24,195 bases of DNA, from contig JAWLFI010000017.1 in the NCBI GenBank assembly GCA_041685645.1, positions 1-24,195 of the forward strand, written 5' to 3'. This document shows, one piece after another, positions 15,256 to 24,107 of the stretch (position 1 is its first letter; every line of letters starts with the position of its first letter). The position numbers were made by a program, and so were the translations under genes. The notes beneath the pieces are model-generated. The model was not told the DNA's origin, searched no databases, and was given only the letters and a program-made list of their open reading frames with translations. Origin of the DNA: JAWLFI01 sp041685645 (GTDB lineage Bacteria > Bacteroidota > Bacteroidia > Chitinophagales > Saprospiraceae).

Positions 15256-15966
15256 ATGTTTGATTCTAAAGAGTTCAAGAAATTTGCCATTCATAGCCAG
15301 GGTATTAATAGTGCCCACTTAGATAAGTATATGGCTACTTCAGTTCCCAATATCAATAATTTTACACCACAAGTAATAGAGGAGCGTCAAATGAATGTGG
15401 TGGGAATGGATGTCTTTTCCCGCCTCATGATGGACCGAATTATTTTTCTAGGTGTGGGCATTAATGATTATGTCGCAAATGTTGTACAGGCTCAATTATT
15501 GTTTTTGCAGTCCACTGACCCTAAGAGAGATATTCAAATGTATGTCAACAGTCCGGGTGGATCTGTAATTGCAGGCTTGGGTATGTATGACACCATGCAA
15601 TATGTCTCTCCCGATGTGGGCACCATCTGCACGGGGCTAGCCGCATCTATGGGCGCTGTTTTGTTAGCCGCAGGTGCAAAGGGCAAACGGTCTATTTTAC
15701 CTCATGCGAGAGCTATGATTCACCAACCCATGGGAGGAATGCAAGGTCAGGTGTCTGATATGGAAATCAATTACAACTTGATTAAACAACTACAAAAGAA
15801 TCTGTACGATATTTTGAGTTTTCATACCGGGCAAGATTACGCAACCATTGAAAAAGATAGTGACAGAGATAATTGGATGACTGCAGAAGAGTCTAAGAGT
15901 TACGGTTTGGTCGATGAGGTGTTGGATACTCCGGTGACTCGTCAGAAGAAAAACGATGAGAAATAG
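15256..15966 (+). CDS. clpP: ATP-dependent Clp protease proteolytic subunit
   Basis: A 236-residue serine peptidase of family S14. The catalytic triad is visible as S131 (GLAASMGA), H156 (MIHQPMGG) and D205 (DSDRDNW); the spacings of 25 and 49 residues equal those in E. coli ClpP. YVNSPGGSVIAGLGMYDTM is the oxyanion-side strand. The N-terminus is about 20 residues longer than in E. coli before the FTPQVIEE segment, so a longer propeptide is possible; an internal ATG at codon 26 is the main alternative start. It forms the double-heptamer chamber that degrades substrates fed by ClpX. It lies 91 bases after tig and 41 before clpX. Confidence 0.97.
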   Translation: MFDSKEFKKFAIHSQGINSAHLDKYMATSVPNINNFTPQVIEERQMNVVGMDVFSRLMMDRIIFLGVGINDYVANVVQAQLLFLQSTDPKRDIQMYVNSPGGSVIAGLGMYDTMQYVSPDVGTICTGLAASMGAVLLAAGAKGKRSILPHARAMIHQPMGGMQGQVSDMEINYNLIKQLQKNLYDILSFHTGQDYATIEKDSDRDNWMTAEESKSYGLVDEVLDTPVTRQKKNDEK

Positions 15967-16007
15967 AGTATCGATCGATTGATTGATAGTCCAGAAAAAG
16001 TATAGAT

Positions 16008-17246
16008 ATGAAATCGACAGAAGAAGGAGTAAGGTGTTCATTTTGTGGGAGAGACAAGAGTGAAGCTCTGATTCTAATTGCAGGGATACAAGGGCATATT
16101 TGTGAAGTCTGTGTAGAACAGGCCCACGAAATTATACAGGATGAAATCAAAGGGGGTGGAGTATCTCAAATCGGGGGTGAATTTACATTGCCTGGAAATG
16201 TCACTCCGGCGCAAATCATGAAATATTTAGACGAATATGTCATTGGTCAGAACGATGCGAAGAAATTCTTATCCGTAGCTGTTTATAACCACTACAAGAG
16301 GATTAATAGCGACCAGGACGATGTGGAAATTGAAAAGTCAAATATTTTATTTGCCGGTCCAACGGGTACGGGAAAAACGTTGCTGGCTAAAACTATCGCA
16401 AACTTTTTGAATGTTCCATTTGCCATCGTAGATGCTACAGTGTTTACAGAAGCGGGATATGTTGGCGAAGACGTGGAGAGTATGTTGAGCCGATTGTTGC
16501 AAGTCTGCGATTTTAATGTAGGTGCTGCAGAGCACGGAATTGTTTATGTCGACGAATTGGATAAAATTGCGCGCAAGAGCGATAATCCATCAATTACCCG
16601 GGATGTGTCAGGAGAGGGGGTTCAACAAGCTCTTCTCAAAATGCTGGAGGGGACAGAAGTCAACGTGCCCCCTCAAGGCGGAAGGAAGCATCCGGAACAA
16701 AAAATGGTGAAAGTCGACACTAAAAATATCTTGTTCATTTGTGGCGGAGCTTTTGATGGCGTTGAAAAGGTGATCGGTAGGCGCCTCAATACTTCTGTTA
16801 TTGGATTTAGCGCTAAAGAGAAAGAGGAAATTGAAAAAGAGAACCTCTTGCAATACGTTACTCATCAAGATTTAAAGCATTTCGGGCTGATCCCAGAGTT
16901 GCTCGGTCGCTTGCCTGTGCTCACTCATTTGAATCCTCTCGATAAAGAAACCTTAATCAGAATTTTGACTGAACCAAAAAATGCGTTGATAAAGCAGTAT
17001 CAGAAGCTTTTTGAATTTGAAGGTGTGGACTTGATTATGCAGCCGGAAGCTCTAGAACTCATTGCCGAAAAGGCTCTGGAATTTAAATTAGGTGCCAGAG
17101 GCCTTCGAAGTATCTGTGAAGCTGTGTTGACCGATGCCATGTTTGAGTTTCCAGGGAAAGAAGATGTCGATGAGTTAATTGTTGATCGCTCTTACGTGGA
17201 AAACCAGCTTTCCGGGTCAACGCTCAATAAGCTGAAGGCAGCCTAA
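16008..17246 (+). CDS. clpX: ATP-dependent Clp protease ATP-binding subunit ClpX
   Basis: This 412-residue AAA+ unfoldase has an N-terminal C4 zinc domain (C10, C13, C32, C35), Walker A GPTGTGKT (117-124), Walker B VYVDELDK (179-186), the pore loop GYVG (150-153), the ClpP-docking IGF loop (265-267), and sensor II in LGARGLRSI. All functional elements expected of ClpX are present and the length is standard. It recognises and threads substrates into ClpP, whose gene is immediately upstream. truA follows after only 5 bases. Confidence 0.98.
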   Translation: MKSTEEGVRCSFCGRDKSEALILIAGIQGHICEVCVEQAHEIIQDEIKGGGVSQIGGEFTLPGNVTPAQIMKYLDEYVIGQNDAKKFLSVAVYNHYKRINSDQDDVEIEKSNILFAGPTGTGKTLLAKTIANFLNVPFAIVDATVFTEAGYVGEDVESMLSRLLQVCDFNVGAAEHGIVYVDELDKIARKSDNPSITRDVSGEGVQQALLKMLEGTEVNVPPQGGRKHPEQKMVKVDTKNILFICGGAFDGVEKVIGRRLNTSVIGFSAKEKEEIEKENLLQYVTHQDLKHFGLIPELLGRLPVLTHLNPLDKETLIRILTEPKNALIKQYQKLFEFEGVDLIMQPEALELIAEKALEFKLGARGLRSICEAVLTDAMFEFPGKEDVDELIVDRSYVENQLSGSTLNKLKAA

Positions 17247-17251
17247 AGGAA

Positions 17252-18046
17252 ATGCGCCGTTATTTTTTATCAATTCAGTATAGGGGAACGCATTTTGCCG
17301 GCTGGCAAATGCAGAATAACGCATTATCTGTGCAAGAATGCGTGGAAGTTGCCCTCAATAAATTATTAGGAGAAGACGATATTTCAGTCGTGGGCTGCGG
17401 TAGAACTGATGCAGGAGTTCACGCCTCCTATTTTGTGGCCCATTTTGATGTTTTACATCCCATTGAAGACGATTCTTTTCTATATAAACTCAATAGAGTC
17501 TTATCCAAAGATATTCACATCTTGACATTTGGTGAATGTAGTGATGATTTCCATGCTCGCTTTTCTGCTGTCAGACGCACATATAAATACCTGGTAGATC
17601 TCGATTATTCCGTATTCCTTCAGGACCAGGTGTTTCACTACTCTTATAGTCGCCAAACACTAGACATTGGTAAAATGAAGGAGGCCGCTGAGCTCCTATT
17701 AGCTTATGAAGAGTTCTTTCCCTTTTGTAAAAGCAAATCTCAAACGGCTCATTACAAATGTCAGTTGTGTGAGAGTCGGTGGGAACTGGTCTCCAATCGG
17801 TATTTAATTTATACCGTGCAAGCGAATCGCTTCCTGAGAGGAATGGTTCGTTTGATTGTAGGCATGTGCCTGGGAGTGGGTAAAGGCCAAATAGAAATCG
17901 TGGAGGTTCAGCATGCGCTAGAGGTGCAAAAAAGACTGAGAAAACCGTTTTCAGCACCTGCCTGTGGGCTGTACTTATATGACATTGAATATCCGGATGG
18001 TAATATCTCTAAGTCAACCAGTGATTCACTATTTTTCCCCATTTAG
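17252..18046 (+). CDS. truA: tRNA pseudouridine(38-40) synthase
   Basis: A 264-residue pseudouridine synthase. The catalytic aspartate is D53 in VVGCGRTDAGVHA, the start has the family pattern YFLSIQYRGTHFAGWQ, and the later motifs ARFSAVRRTYKYLV, NRFLRGMVRLIVG and the terminal PACGLYLYDIEYP are clear. It isomerises uridines 38-40 in the anticodon arm. A good AAAGGAA Shine-Dalgarno sits inside the gap to clpX, and the 5-base spacing implies co-transcription with clpPX. The last 16 or so residues beyond IEYP are extra and their codons overlap the 3' end of the opposite-strand gene by 38 bases. Confidence 0.95.
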   Translation: MRRYFLSIQYRGTHFAGWQMQNNALSVQECVEVALNKLLGEDDISVVGCGRTDAGVHASYFVAHFDVLHPIEDDSFLYKLNRVLSKDIHILTFGECSDDFHARFSAVRRTYKYLVDLDYSVFLQDQVFHYSYSRQTLDIGKMKEAAELLLAYEEFFPFCKSKSQTAHYKCQLCESRWELVSNRYLIYTVQANRFLRGMVRLIVGMCLGVGKGQIEIVEVQHALEVQKRLRKPFSAPACGLYLYDIEYPDGNISKSTSDSLFFPI

Positions 18047-18902
18047 GGACTTCTCTTAATCTATAGGTCTTTTTATTGATTGCACCCAATCCACTCGCCT
18101 GATATTTTTCACCAAATAAATTAAAATCAAGTTTTAAGGTTCGGCTTGCGTGGAGTCTGATCAAGTCATCCATCATATGGTAAAACAAGTCCGAGGCTTT
18201 TGACTCTTTGGCCTTGAAATTGAGAAGGGTAAAAAACCCATTGCTGTATGCAAATAGGGCCGCTGCAGATATGGATCCGTCAGATTGAGCATATACTGTT
18301 GGAAAGGCAGTCCCTCTATGCATGAGGTTATAGTGAATGCGCAACCACATATGAATATCTGTAGCTGGATCGATAGAAGAAAAGAAGCGCACTAATTCTT
18401 CCGGTTTTATATTGGAGTGGGGAAGCCAATTTTCAGCTCTGCTTTGTTCAATTCGCTCAAGCACCGCAGTATCGAAACTTTCTCGAATAATTTCATACGG
18501 TTGGGATAGGTCCAACTCGTACCAGGAGGAGGGAGTGGTGGCGTCTAGTTGTTGGAGATGAGCCTGATTAAACTCATTGAAGAGAATATCTTTGCCCAGG
18601 AATTGGTCGGGAATCGCCTGCAAAAACGTTTGAATTCTTGGTGGAGAAAGCACATGAACGCTAAAAACGCCCAACCTGCCAATTTCCCTGGGATGGATTA
18701 AAGTGGGATAATTCCAGCGGCTTTGCCCCTTTAATAAGGGCATAACACTTTCGTACTCGCCTTCTACCAGGGCGTCAAACTCTCGAGCTACATTTTTCAA
18801 AAACCAATGATAGCCAAAAACATTTCCATTTATAGCAAAATGAATACAGCTATTCCAACGCCTGACGTCAATATCTTCAAAAGGAACAAAACGAACATCC
18901 AT
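18009..18902 (-). CDS. FemAB / GNAT-like acyltransferase-fold protein
   Basis: A 297-residue soluble protein without signal peptide. The N-terminal third has W-N-x-C and GNVFGYHWFLKNVAREFDALVEGEYESVMPL split over residues 16-58, a pattern I recognise from FemAB-like or BioF2-type GNAT proteins of Bacteroidota. A second alpha/beta half follows, with TAFPTVYAQSDGSISAAALF and FHxMMDDLIR-like segments typical of a GNAT core. Substrate is unknown; aminoacyl or acyl transfer to a cell-wall or small-molecule acceptor is a family guess. Its stop lies inside truA, giving a 38-base tail-to-tail overlap. It is the last gene of the minus-strand run glyA, patatin, this gene. Confidence 0.65.
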   Translation of the reverse strand: MDVRFVPFEDIDVRRWNSCIHFAINGNVFGYHWFLKNVAREFDALVEGEYESVMPLLKGQSRWNYPTLIHPREIGRLGVFSVHVLSPPRIQTFLQAIPDQFLGKDILFNEFNQAHLQQLDATTPSSWYELDLSQPYEIIRESFDTAVLERIEQSRAENWLPHSNIKPEELVRFFSSIDPATDIHMWLRIHYNLMHRGTAFPTVYAQSDGSISAAALFAYSNGFFTLLNFKAKESKASDLFYHMMDDLIRLHASRTLKLDFNLFGEKYQASGLGAINKKTYRLREVPKWGKIVNHWLT

Positions 18903-18953
18903 ACAATAGTTTATGAGTAGCTAACCACTAAAGTGGGCAAAAAGTTGGGAAAA

Positions 18954-21185
18954 TTACAGCCAGTATCCCAAACTTACATATGTAATCCAGTGTCTGACCT
19001 CCGTTGAGCGGTGCATGTCAATGCCCAGTGGGCCGAGGCGGCTGCGATAAGTATAATTAAAGCCATATCCACCGAAATGATTAAAATTGGACCATTGACT
19101 GCTGGACAATTCCAGCCCGTAATTCCAACTGGTTGAAATATAATGGTCATTCCCCAAATGCCACCTTATGGATAGTTTTACATTTTGGAAGTTGGAGAGT
19201 TCTCTCAATTGTCCCCATTCATATCCATAGAACCGCTCGAAATAATTTTCATAATTGTAACCGACGCCGCCCGCATGTATCCCATATCCGTAGGTGGCTT
19301 GTGGGCCCAATTGAACACTGGAGTTCAAATTGTATTCTAAGATCAAGTTTTTTCGAAGTTGTTGGACAAATCTCGACTTCAGATGAAAGACAAAAGTAGG
19401 AACGCCGGAACCTCTTTCCAGGGGAAAAATCATTCGACCGCCTCCCTCAATTTTTCTGCCCTGAGTAGGGAAATACAAATCATTCAACTGATCATTATAG
19501 GCGCTAAAAAACACAGAGGTCGCTGGTTCGTGGTAGAGTTGAGACTCCAACCCATCCAAATCCTCACCATCGAGAAAGTTCGCTCCATTAAAGTTATAAA
19601 AGAATGATGCATAGCTAAAGCCAAGCCTGAATTGAGCTTGATTGATGAAATTGTAAAAGGAGTAGAGGCTCACTTCAGCATCGGTATAAGTAAAGCGGCC
19701 CAGACGATTTTTGTCCTTGAATATAGGTGGGCGAAAAGTGTTGGATCTAATATCTAATCCAATGCCAGGATATTCTCCCGGGCTGGCTGAAAAGGATCCA
19801 AAGAATCTTGGATTCTCAGATATGCCAACTCTTAGAAAGGTTCGGCTGGCATTCACTAATAGGTTGTCTGCAGATACACCAATTTCCGCAACAGTTTTAA
19901 AGTCGGAATCATAGTGAATACCAAAACTCGCTATCCCGGACGAAGAAGACTCCTTGACGTGAATTTCAAGATTGTATAAGTTCGAATCAATTTTTGGAGT
20001 GAGGTAGTGAATAGATTCGTAAAGGCCGGAAGCATATAGTGAGGAAATTTTTTCATCCAGACGAGTGAGATTCACCCTGCTTTGCTCAACATCTCCCAAA
20101 ATAGATTGAATAAATGATTGAGTAGTATTTTCGACGCCGTAAATTTTAAGTCCCTCCACGGTTATGATTTTTTTCTTTGAGACTGACTTTACCTTATGGG
20201 GAGAAGCGTCTTTTGTCGCGGCAAGAATTTCAGGTATCATTTTTCTCGTTGCCTCCCGCCCCCGCTCGAGGAGTTTTTCCGTCTTTGAAAATGAAAATAT
20301 ACTCATATCACTGAGGTAGGGTCGGATGAGGATGTCACAATGCCCTCTCCTTTCGTCTGATGAGGTTAAATTGACTAGCATGCCAACTCTCTCCATGAGG
20401 TCGGCAGCATTCAGATTGTCAATGCTTTTTAGATCCGCTGTTTGTACATCGATGCAAATCAGGATATCAGCGCCCATTTTCTCTACCTCCTCGGAAGGCA
20501 AGTTGTTCAGAATACCCCCGTCCACGTGAATGGTTGAGTCTATTTGAAAGGGGGTGAAAATAGAGGGTATTGCCATGCTCGCTCGCATCGCCCAGGGGAG
20601 AATCCCATCTTCCATGATTACGATTTTCCCTTTACCCAAATCCGTCGTGGTCAATAAAAAGGGACGTTGAAAAGAATCGAATGATTGTCTGGCATGATGA
20701 GCCTGGGTCAATCGGGAGAGGTAATTCAGAATTTTGTGTCCATTATTGACTCCGCCCGGAATTTGAATCTGATTCTCTTCAATATCCAAATTCAAAAAAT
20801 ATCGATCCGATTTCTTTTTGAGGAAAATACTCAACTCCTCTCGCTTGGGTTTGTCACTCAATAAATCGTCCCAATCAGCTTGTTTTATTTCATTTGCAAT
20901 CATATCTGTGGAATATCCGAGGGAATACATTCCACCCACTATTGCACCCATCGAAGTTCCCCCTACAAAGTGAATGGGAATACCCAGAGAGTCTAGTATT
21001 TGAAGGGCCCCGACGTGAGCCATTCCTTTGGCCCCGCCACCACTGAGTACCAGCCCCACTTTTAGACTGTTTTCAGTTTGCAGGTGGTCTTCAGTCTGAG
21101 CCCAACTTCCAGGCAAGCTGATCGAATAAAATAAGGCAGAACAAATAAATAATAATGCGAATCGAGGGCTTGACTGAAGGCACAT
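18954..21185 (-). CDS. Patatin-like phospholipase with POTRA and outer-membrane beta-barrel (PlpD/type Vd-like)
   Basis: A 743-residue secreted protein. Signal peptide about 1-29 (hydrophobic 9-24, likely cleavage after SWA). The patatin domain (about 40-320) has the oxyanion loop SGGGAKGMAHVGA (48-60), nucleophile S78 in GGTSMGAIVGG and the dyad aspartate D222 in VDGGILNNLP, so the lipase looks catalytically intact. A POTRA-like segment (about 335-410, ITVEGLKIYGVENTTQSFI) links to a C-terminal region of alternating aromatic and glycine-rich strands (about 415-743) ending in YVSLGYWL, consistent with a BamA/TpsB-type barrel. The architecture matches the PlpD/FplA class in which the barrel anchors or exports the lipase. 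It lies 73 bases after glyA and has a GGAGGGG-rich stretch about 45 bases before its start. Confidence 0.9.
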   Translation of the reverse strand: MCLQSSPRFALLFICSALFYSISLPGSWAQTEDHLQTENSLKVGLVLSGGGAKGMAHVGALQILDSLGIPIHFVGGTSMGAIVGGMYSLGYSTDMIANEIKQADWDDLLSDKPKREELSIFLKKKSDRYFLNLDIEENQIQIPGGVNNGHKILNYLSRLTQAHHARQSFDSFQRPFLLTTTDLGKGKIVIMEDGILPWAMRASMAIPSIFTPFQIDSTIHVDGGILNNLPSEEVEKMGADILICIDVQTADLKSIDNLNAADLMERVGMLVNLTSSDERRGHCDILIRPYLSDMSIFSFSKTEKLLERGREATRKMIPEILAATKDASPHKVKSVSKKKIITVEGLKIYGVENTTQSFIQSILGDVEQSRVNLTRLDEKISSLYASGLYESIHYLTPKIDSNLYNLEIHVKESSSSGIASFGIHYDSDFKTVAEIGVSADNLLVNASRTFLRVGISENPRFFGSFSASPGEYPGIGLDIRSNTFRPPIFKDKNRLGRFTYTDAEVSLYSFYNFINQAQFRLGFSYASFFYNFNGANFLDGEDLDGLESQLYHEPATSVFFSAYNDQLNDLYFPTQGRKIEGGGRMIFPLERGSGVPTFVFHLKSRFVQQLRKNLILEYNLNSSVQLGPQATYGYGIHAGGVGYNYENYFERFYGYEWGQLRELSNFQNVKLSIRWHLGNDHYISTSWNYGLELSSSQWSNFNHFGGYGFNYTYRSRLGPLGIDMHRSTEVRHWITYVSLGYWL

Positions 21186-21258
21186 TTCTACATGGATTTG
21201 AGAATTTAATAATATTTATGCAGAATTTACCCCTCCTTTTTCTTCTCGGGTCAAAAGC

Positions 21259-22533
21259 TCAGACCCTTAACTTGGGGTAAAGAGGAAATCGCTTCATTTT
21301 ATGTTTTACTTTTTTCTTGATTGCTGCAATTTTTTTATCGTTTTCCGGATCAGAGAGAATCTCATTCATCCAGTCGGCAATATCTTCACAATCACTCTCC
21401 TGAAGTCCCCGAGTCGTAATAGCGGCTGTTCCCACGCGCATGCCTGAGGTAACCATCGCCTTTCTTTCATCAAAAGGAACCAGGTTTTTATTGACTGTGA
21501 TCTCTGCTTTACCCAAAGCCTCCTCAGCAAGTTGACCGGTAATTTTCTTAGGTCTGAGGTCAATGAGCATGAGGTGATTATCAGTGCCCCCTGAAATAAT
21601 TTTATAGCCATTATCTGAAAAAGCCTTTGCCATAGCTTTGGCATTTTTGACTACTTGTTTCTGGTAGATGGCGAAATCGGGTTTCAGGGCTTCTCCAAAT
21701 GCGACTGCCTTTGCGGCAATGACGTGCTCTAGTGGACCACTTTGCATACCGGGAAAAACACCGGAGTTGAGCAGGCTACTTAAGGATTTTACCTTTCCTT
21801 TAGGCGTCGCAATACCCAGTGGATTTGGCATATCCTTCCCCACCATAATGATTCCCCCCCGAGGTCCTCGAAGTGTTTTATGAGTCGTCGAAGTTACAAT
21901 ATGACAATGGGGGAGGGGGTCATTGAGCAATTTTTTGGCAATAATCCCGGAAGGATGAGAAATATCAGCCAATAAAATGGCGCCTATTTCATCAGCAATT
22001 GCTCGAAATCGAGTGTAATCCCAGTCCCTGGAATAGGCAGAAGCACCACAAATAATGAGTTTGGGTTGAACTTCCAAGGCGATTTTTTCTACTTTATCCA
22101 TATCAATCAGTCCCGACTCTTCTTCAACGCCGTAAAAATGTGGCGTAAAAGTCTTTCCGGAATAGTTGACTTTGGATCCATGCGTTAAATGCCCACCGTG
22201 CGATAAATCAAAACCCAATATCTTATCGCCCGGTTGAAGGAGAGAAAGAAAGACCGCAGCATTGGCCTGTGCACCGGAATGGGGTTGCACATTGGCGTAC
22301 TCTGCTCCAAATAGCTCTTTTAATCGGTCGATGGCCATCTGCTCGGATTGGTCCACAAATTGGCAGCCTCCGTAGTACCTTTTTCCCGGATACCCCTCTG
22401 CATATTTGTTGGTTAGGCAACTCCCCATGGCATTGAGGACATTTCGACTGACAAAGTTTTCCGAGGCAATAAGTTCTATGCCTTCCCTTTGCCGCTGCTC
22501 TTCTTTCTGTATGATGTCGAATATTGGATCCAT
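21259..22533 (-). CDS. glyA: Serine hydroxymethyltransferase
   Basis: A 424-residue PLP enzyme converting serine and tetrahydrofolate to glycine and 5,10-methylene-tetrahydrofolate in the cytoplasm. The PLP-binding lysine is K219 in TSTTHKTLRGPRGG. Other family segments are GIELIASENFVS (18-29), TNKYAEGYPGKRYYGG (41-56), NVQPHSGAQAN (81-91), LLADISHPSG (187-196) and GGTDNHLMLIDLR. Length and motif order are those of bacterial GlyA. It supplies one-carbon units for purine and thymidylate synthesis. It follows the HD phosphohydrolase gene by 105 bases on the same strand. Confidence 0.97.
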   Translation of the reverse strand: MDPIFDIIQKEEQRQREGIELIASENFVSRNVLNAMGSCLTNKYAEGYPGKRYYGGCQFVDQSEQMAIDRLKELFGAEYANVQPHSGAQANAAVFLSLLQPGDKILGFDLSHGGHLTHGSKVNYSGKTFTPHFYGVEEESGLIDMDKVEKIALEVQPKLIICGASAYSRDWDYTRFRAIADEIGAILLADISHPSGIIAKKLLNDPLPHCHIVTSTTHKTLRGPRGGIIMVGKDMPNPLGIATPKGKVKSLSSLLNSGVFPGMQSGPLEHVIAAKAVAFGEALKPDFAIYQKQVVKNAKAMAKAFSDNGYKIISGGTDNHLMLIDLRPKKITGQLAEEALGKAEITVNKNLVPFDERKAMVTSGMRVGTAAITTRGLQESDCEDIADWMNEILSDPENDKKIAAIKKKVKHKMKRFPLYPKLRV

Positions 22534-22638
22534 AGTGCGTAATTTGTAGCTAAGATAGGATATTGCAGTGAATTACCGCAGATTTAAAGACTTTGCACGG
22601 GAGATATTTTTCATCGAGATGTAAAATTGAACTACGAG

Positions 22639-23859
22639 CTAGCTGTTTAGCTTCGGATGGCACAAATAATACCGTTTCAGTAATTGAGTATCGAGCTTGG
22701 CATCTGTTTCCAGCGACAGCGGCTGAATCTGTCCCCCTTTCATGAGAATTTTAATTTCGGGTGATTGTTCATTGTACAGCCGATTGGTCTCAGACCCCTG
22801 AATGATGAGTTGAGGGATGATAGCTGCCACTCCAGGAGAGGATTGAGACTCCAAATCACGAATGATTTTTATGACCTCCGATTTCGAAAAGGGCTCTTTT
22901 TGAAGATATACGCGGAAGAGGTTTCGGTGGGTCAGTCCTCGAGACAGCACCGATAAAACGGGATTGGAAGAATCGATCATACTTTTTATCCAAACATCAA
23001 CATCTGTATCGTCGAGCTGGGCGTGGTTGCGCAGCATTTCCTCCGAAATCTCCTTTGGGCCTTCTTCAGCCCATTCCGAATCCAAAAAATACTCAAACGC
23101 CCGACTCGGTTGGACTGGAGTAGAGCGGGGCAGATTTTTAAAATACTGAAATAATCGCACGAGCATTTTCTCAGCACTCAAGGCCGTTTTGTGCAGATAC
23201 ACCTGCCAATACATCAACTTGCGAGATAGGAGGAATTTTTCAATAGAATAAATCCCCTTTTCCTCAACCACCAATTCACCCTCGTACACATTGAGCATTT
23301 TTATGATTCTGTCGTAACCGATCACCCCTTCTGCTACACCGGTATAGTAACTGTCCCGAATCAGATAATCCATCCGATCCATATCCAGCTGCCCACTGAC
23401 CAGTTGATGCAAAAAGGTCTTGTGGTACTCATTGTTGAATATCTTTATCGCCAGGTCCAGAGCACCCTCAAAGGTCTGATTGAGCCGATTCATGTAGGCG
23501 AGAGTCAGTCGTTCATGAGGAACCGGAATAAAGTGGCCTTCCAATGCATGTGAATAAGGTCCATGCCCAATGTCGTGAAGCAATATAGCCAGCTGAACGC
23601 CCTCTGCCTCTTCTTCCGTTATGTTGACGTGCTTGGATTGCAAGACTTCAATCGCCTTGCGGGTCAGGTGCAGCGCACCCAATGCATGCTGAAATCGAGT
23701 GTGTACTGCGCCGGGATACACCAAATGGCTCAATCCCACCTGCTTGATTCGTCGCAAACGCTGAAAGTACGGATGCTCCACAATATCGTACAAAATACCA
23801 AAAGGCAATGTCGTAAATCCGTAAACGGGATCATTCAGAATTTTGTAGTCGCTATTCAT
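22639..23859 (-). CDS. HD-superfamily phosphohydrolase (YwfO/SAMHD1-like)
   Basis: A 406-residue soluble HD-domain protein. Metal-site motifs are visible: YPGAVHTRFQHALG (48-61) with H58, LLHDIGHGPYSHALE (93-107) with H95-D96, and VSGQLDMDRMDYLIRDSYYTG further on, which supplies the final aspartate and the nearby arginine. The N-terminus NDPVYGF and LPFGILYDIVEHPYFQRLRRI is the standard opening of this family. Relatives include dNTP triphosphohydrolases (SAMHD1, EF1143) and the B. subtilis protein YwfO; the exact nucleotide substrate cannot be read from sequence. Linkage to glyA, which feeds nucleotide synthesis, may be coincidental. Confidence 0.88.
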   Translation of the reverse strand: MNSDYKILNDPVYGFTTLPFGILYDIVEHPYFQRLRRIKQVGLSHLVYPGAVHTRFQHALGALHLTRKAIEVLQSKHVNITEEEAEGVQLAILLHDIGHGPYSHALEGHFIPVPHERLTLAYMNRLNQTFEGALDLAIKIFNNEYHKTFLHQLVSGQLDMDRMDYLIRDSYYTGVAEGVIGYDRIIKMLNVYEGELVVEEKGIYSIEKFLLSRKLMYWQVYLHKTALSAEKMLVRLFQYFKNLPRSTPVQPSRAFEYFLDSEWAEEGPKEISEEMLRNHAQLDDTDVDVWIKSMIDSSNPVLSVLSRGLTHRNLFRVYLQKEPFSKSEVIKIIRDLESQSSPGVAAIIPQLIIQGSETNRLYNEQSPEIKILMKGGQIQPLSLETDAKLDTQLLKRYYLCHPKLNS

Positions 23860-24053
23860 AAGGCTAAAATAGCAGGAATCACTTGTATTCTATAATCCAT
23901 CGAGCAGTTGTTTTATCGCAAATGAAATCGCCCTGTCTTCACATGGTGCCTACTTTCCTTAGTAAGACAGTTCTGGCTTGTGTTTTTTCTTTTTTATTGG
24001 GCGTGCCCCCTCGCTGGCGCTCGGGGTCGGTCCCCTACGGAGTGCCGTGCTCG

Positions 24054-24077
24054 AGAGGCGTAAAATTTTACGCCTCT
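24054..24077. repeat. 24-base perfect palindrome
   Basis: The left arm AGAGGCGTAAAA (24054-24065) is the exact reverse complement of the right arm TTTTACGCCTCT (24066-24077), with no spacer. As RNA, it would fold into a GC-capped stem with an AT-rich tip. Confidence 0.8.
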
Positions 24078-24081
24078 TCTT

Positions 24082-24107
24082 CGCACCGCACCCCCTGCGG
24101 CGGTGCG
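24082..24107. repeat. Hairpin with two alternative pairings
   Basis: CGCACCGC (24082-24089) pairs with GCGGTGCG (24100-24107) as a perfect 8-bp stem with a ten-base loop. An alternative inner stem, CCGCA (24086-24090) with TGCGG (24096-24100), shares bases with it. Confidence 0.7.
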
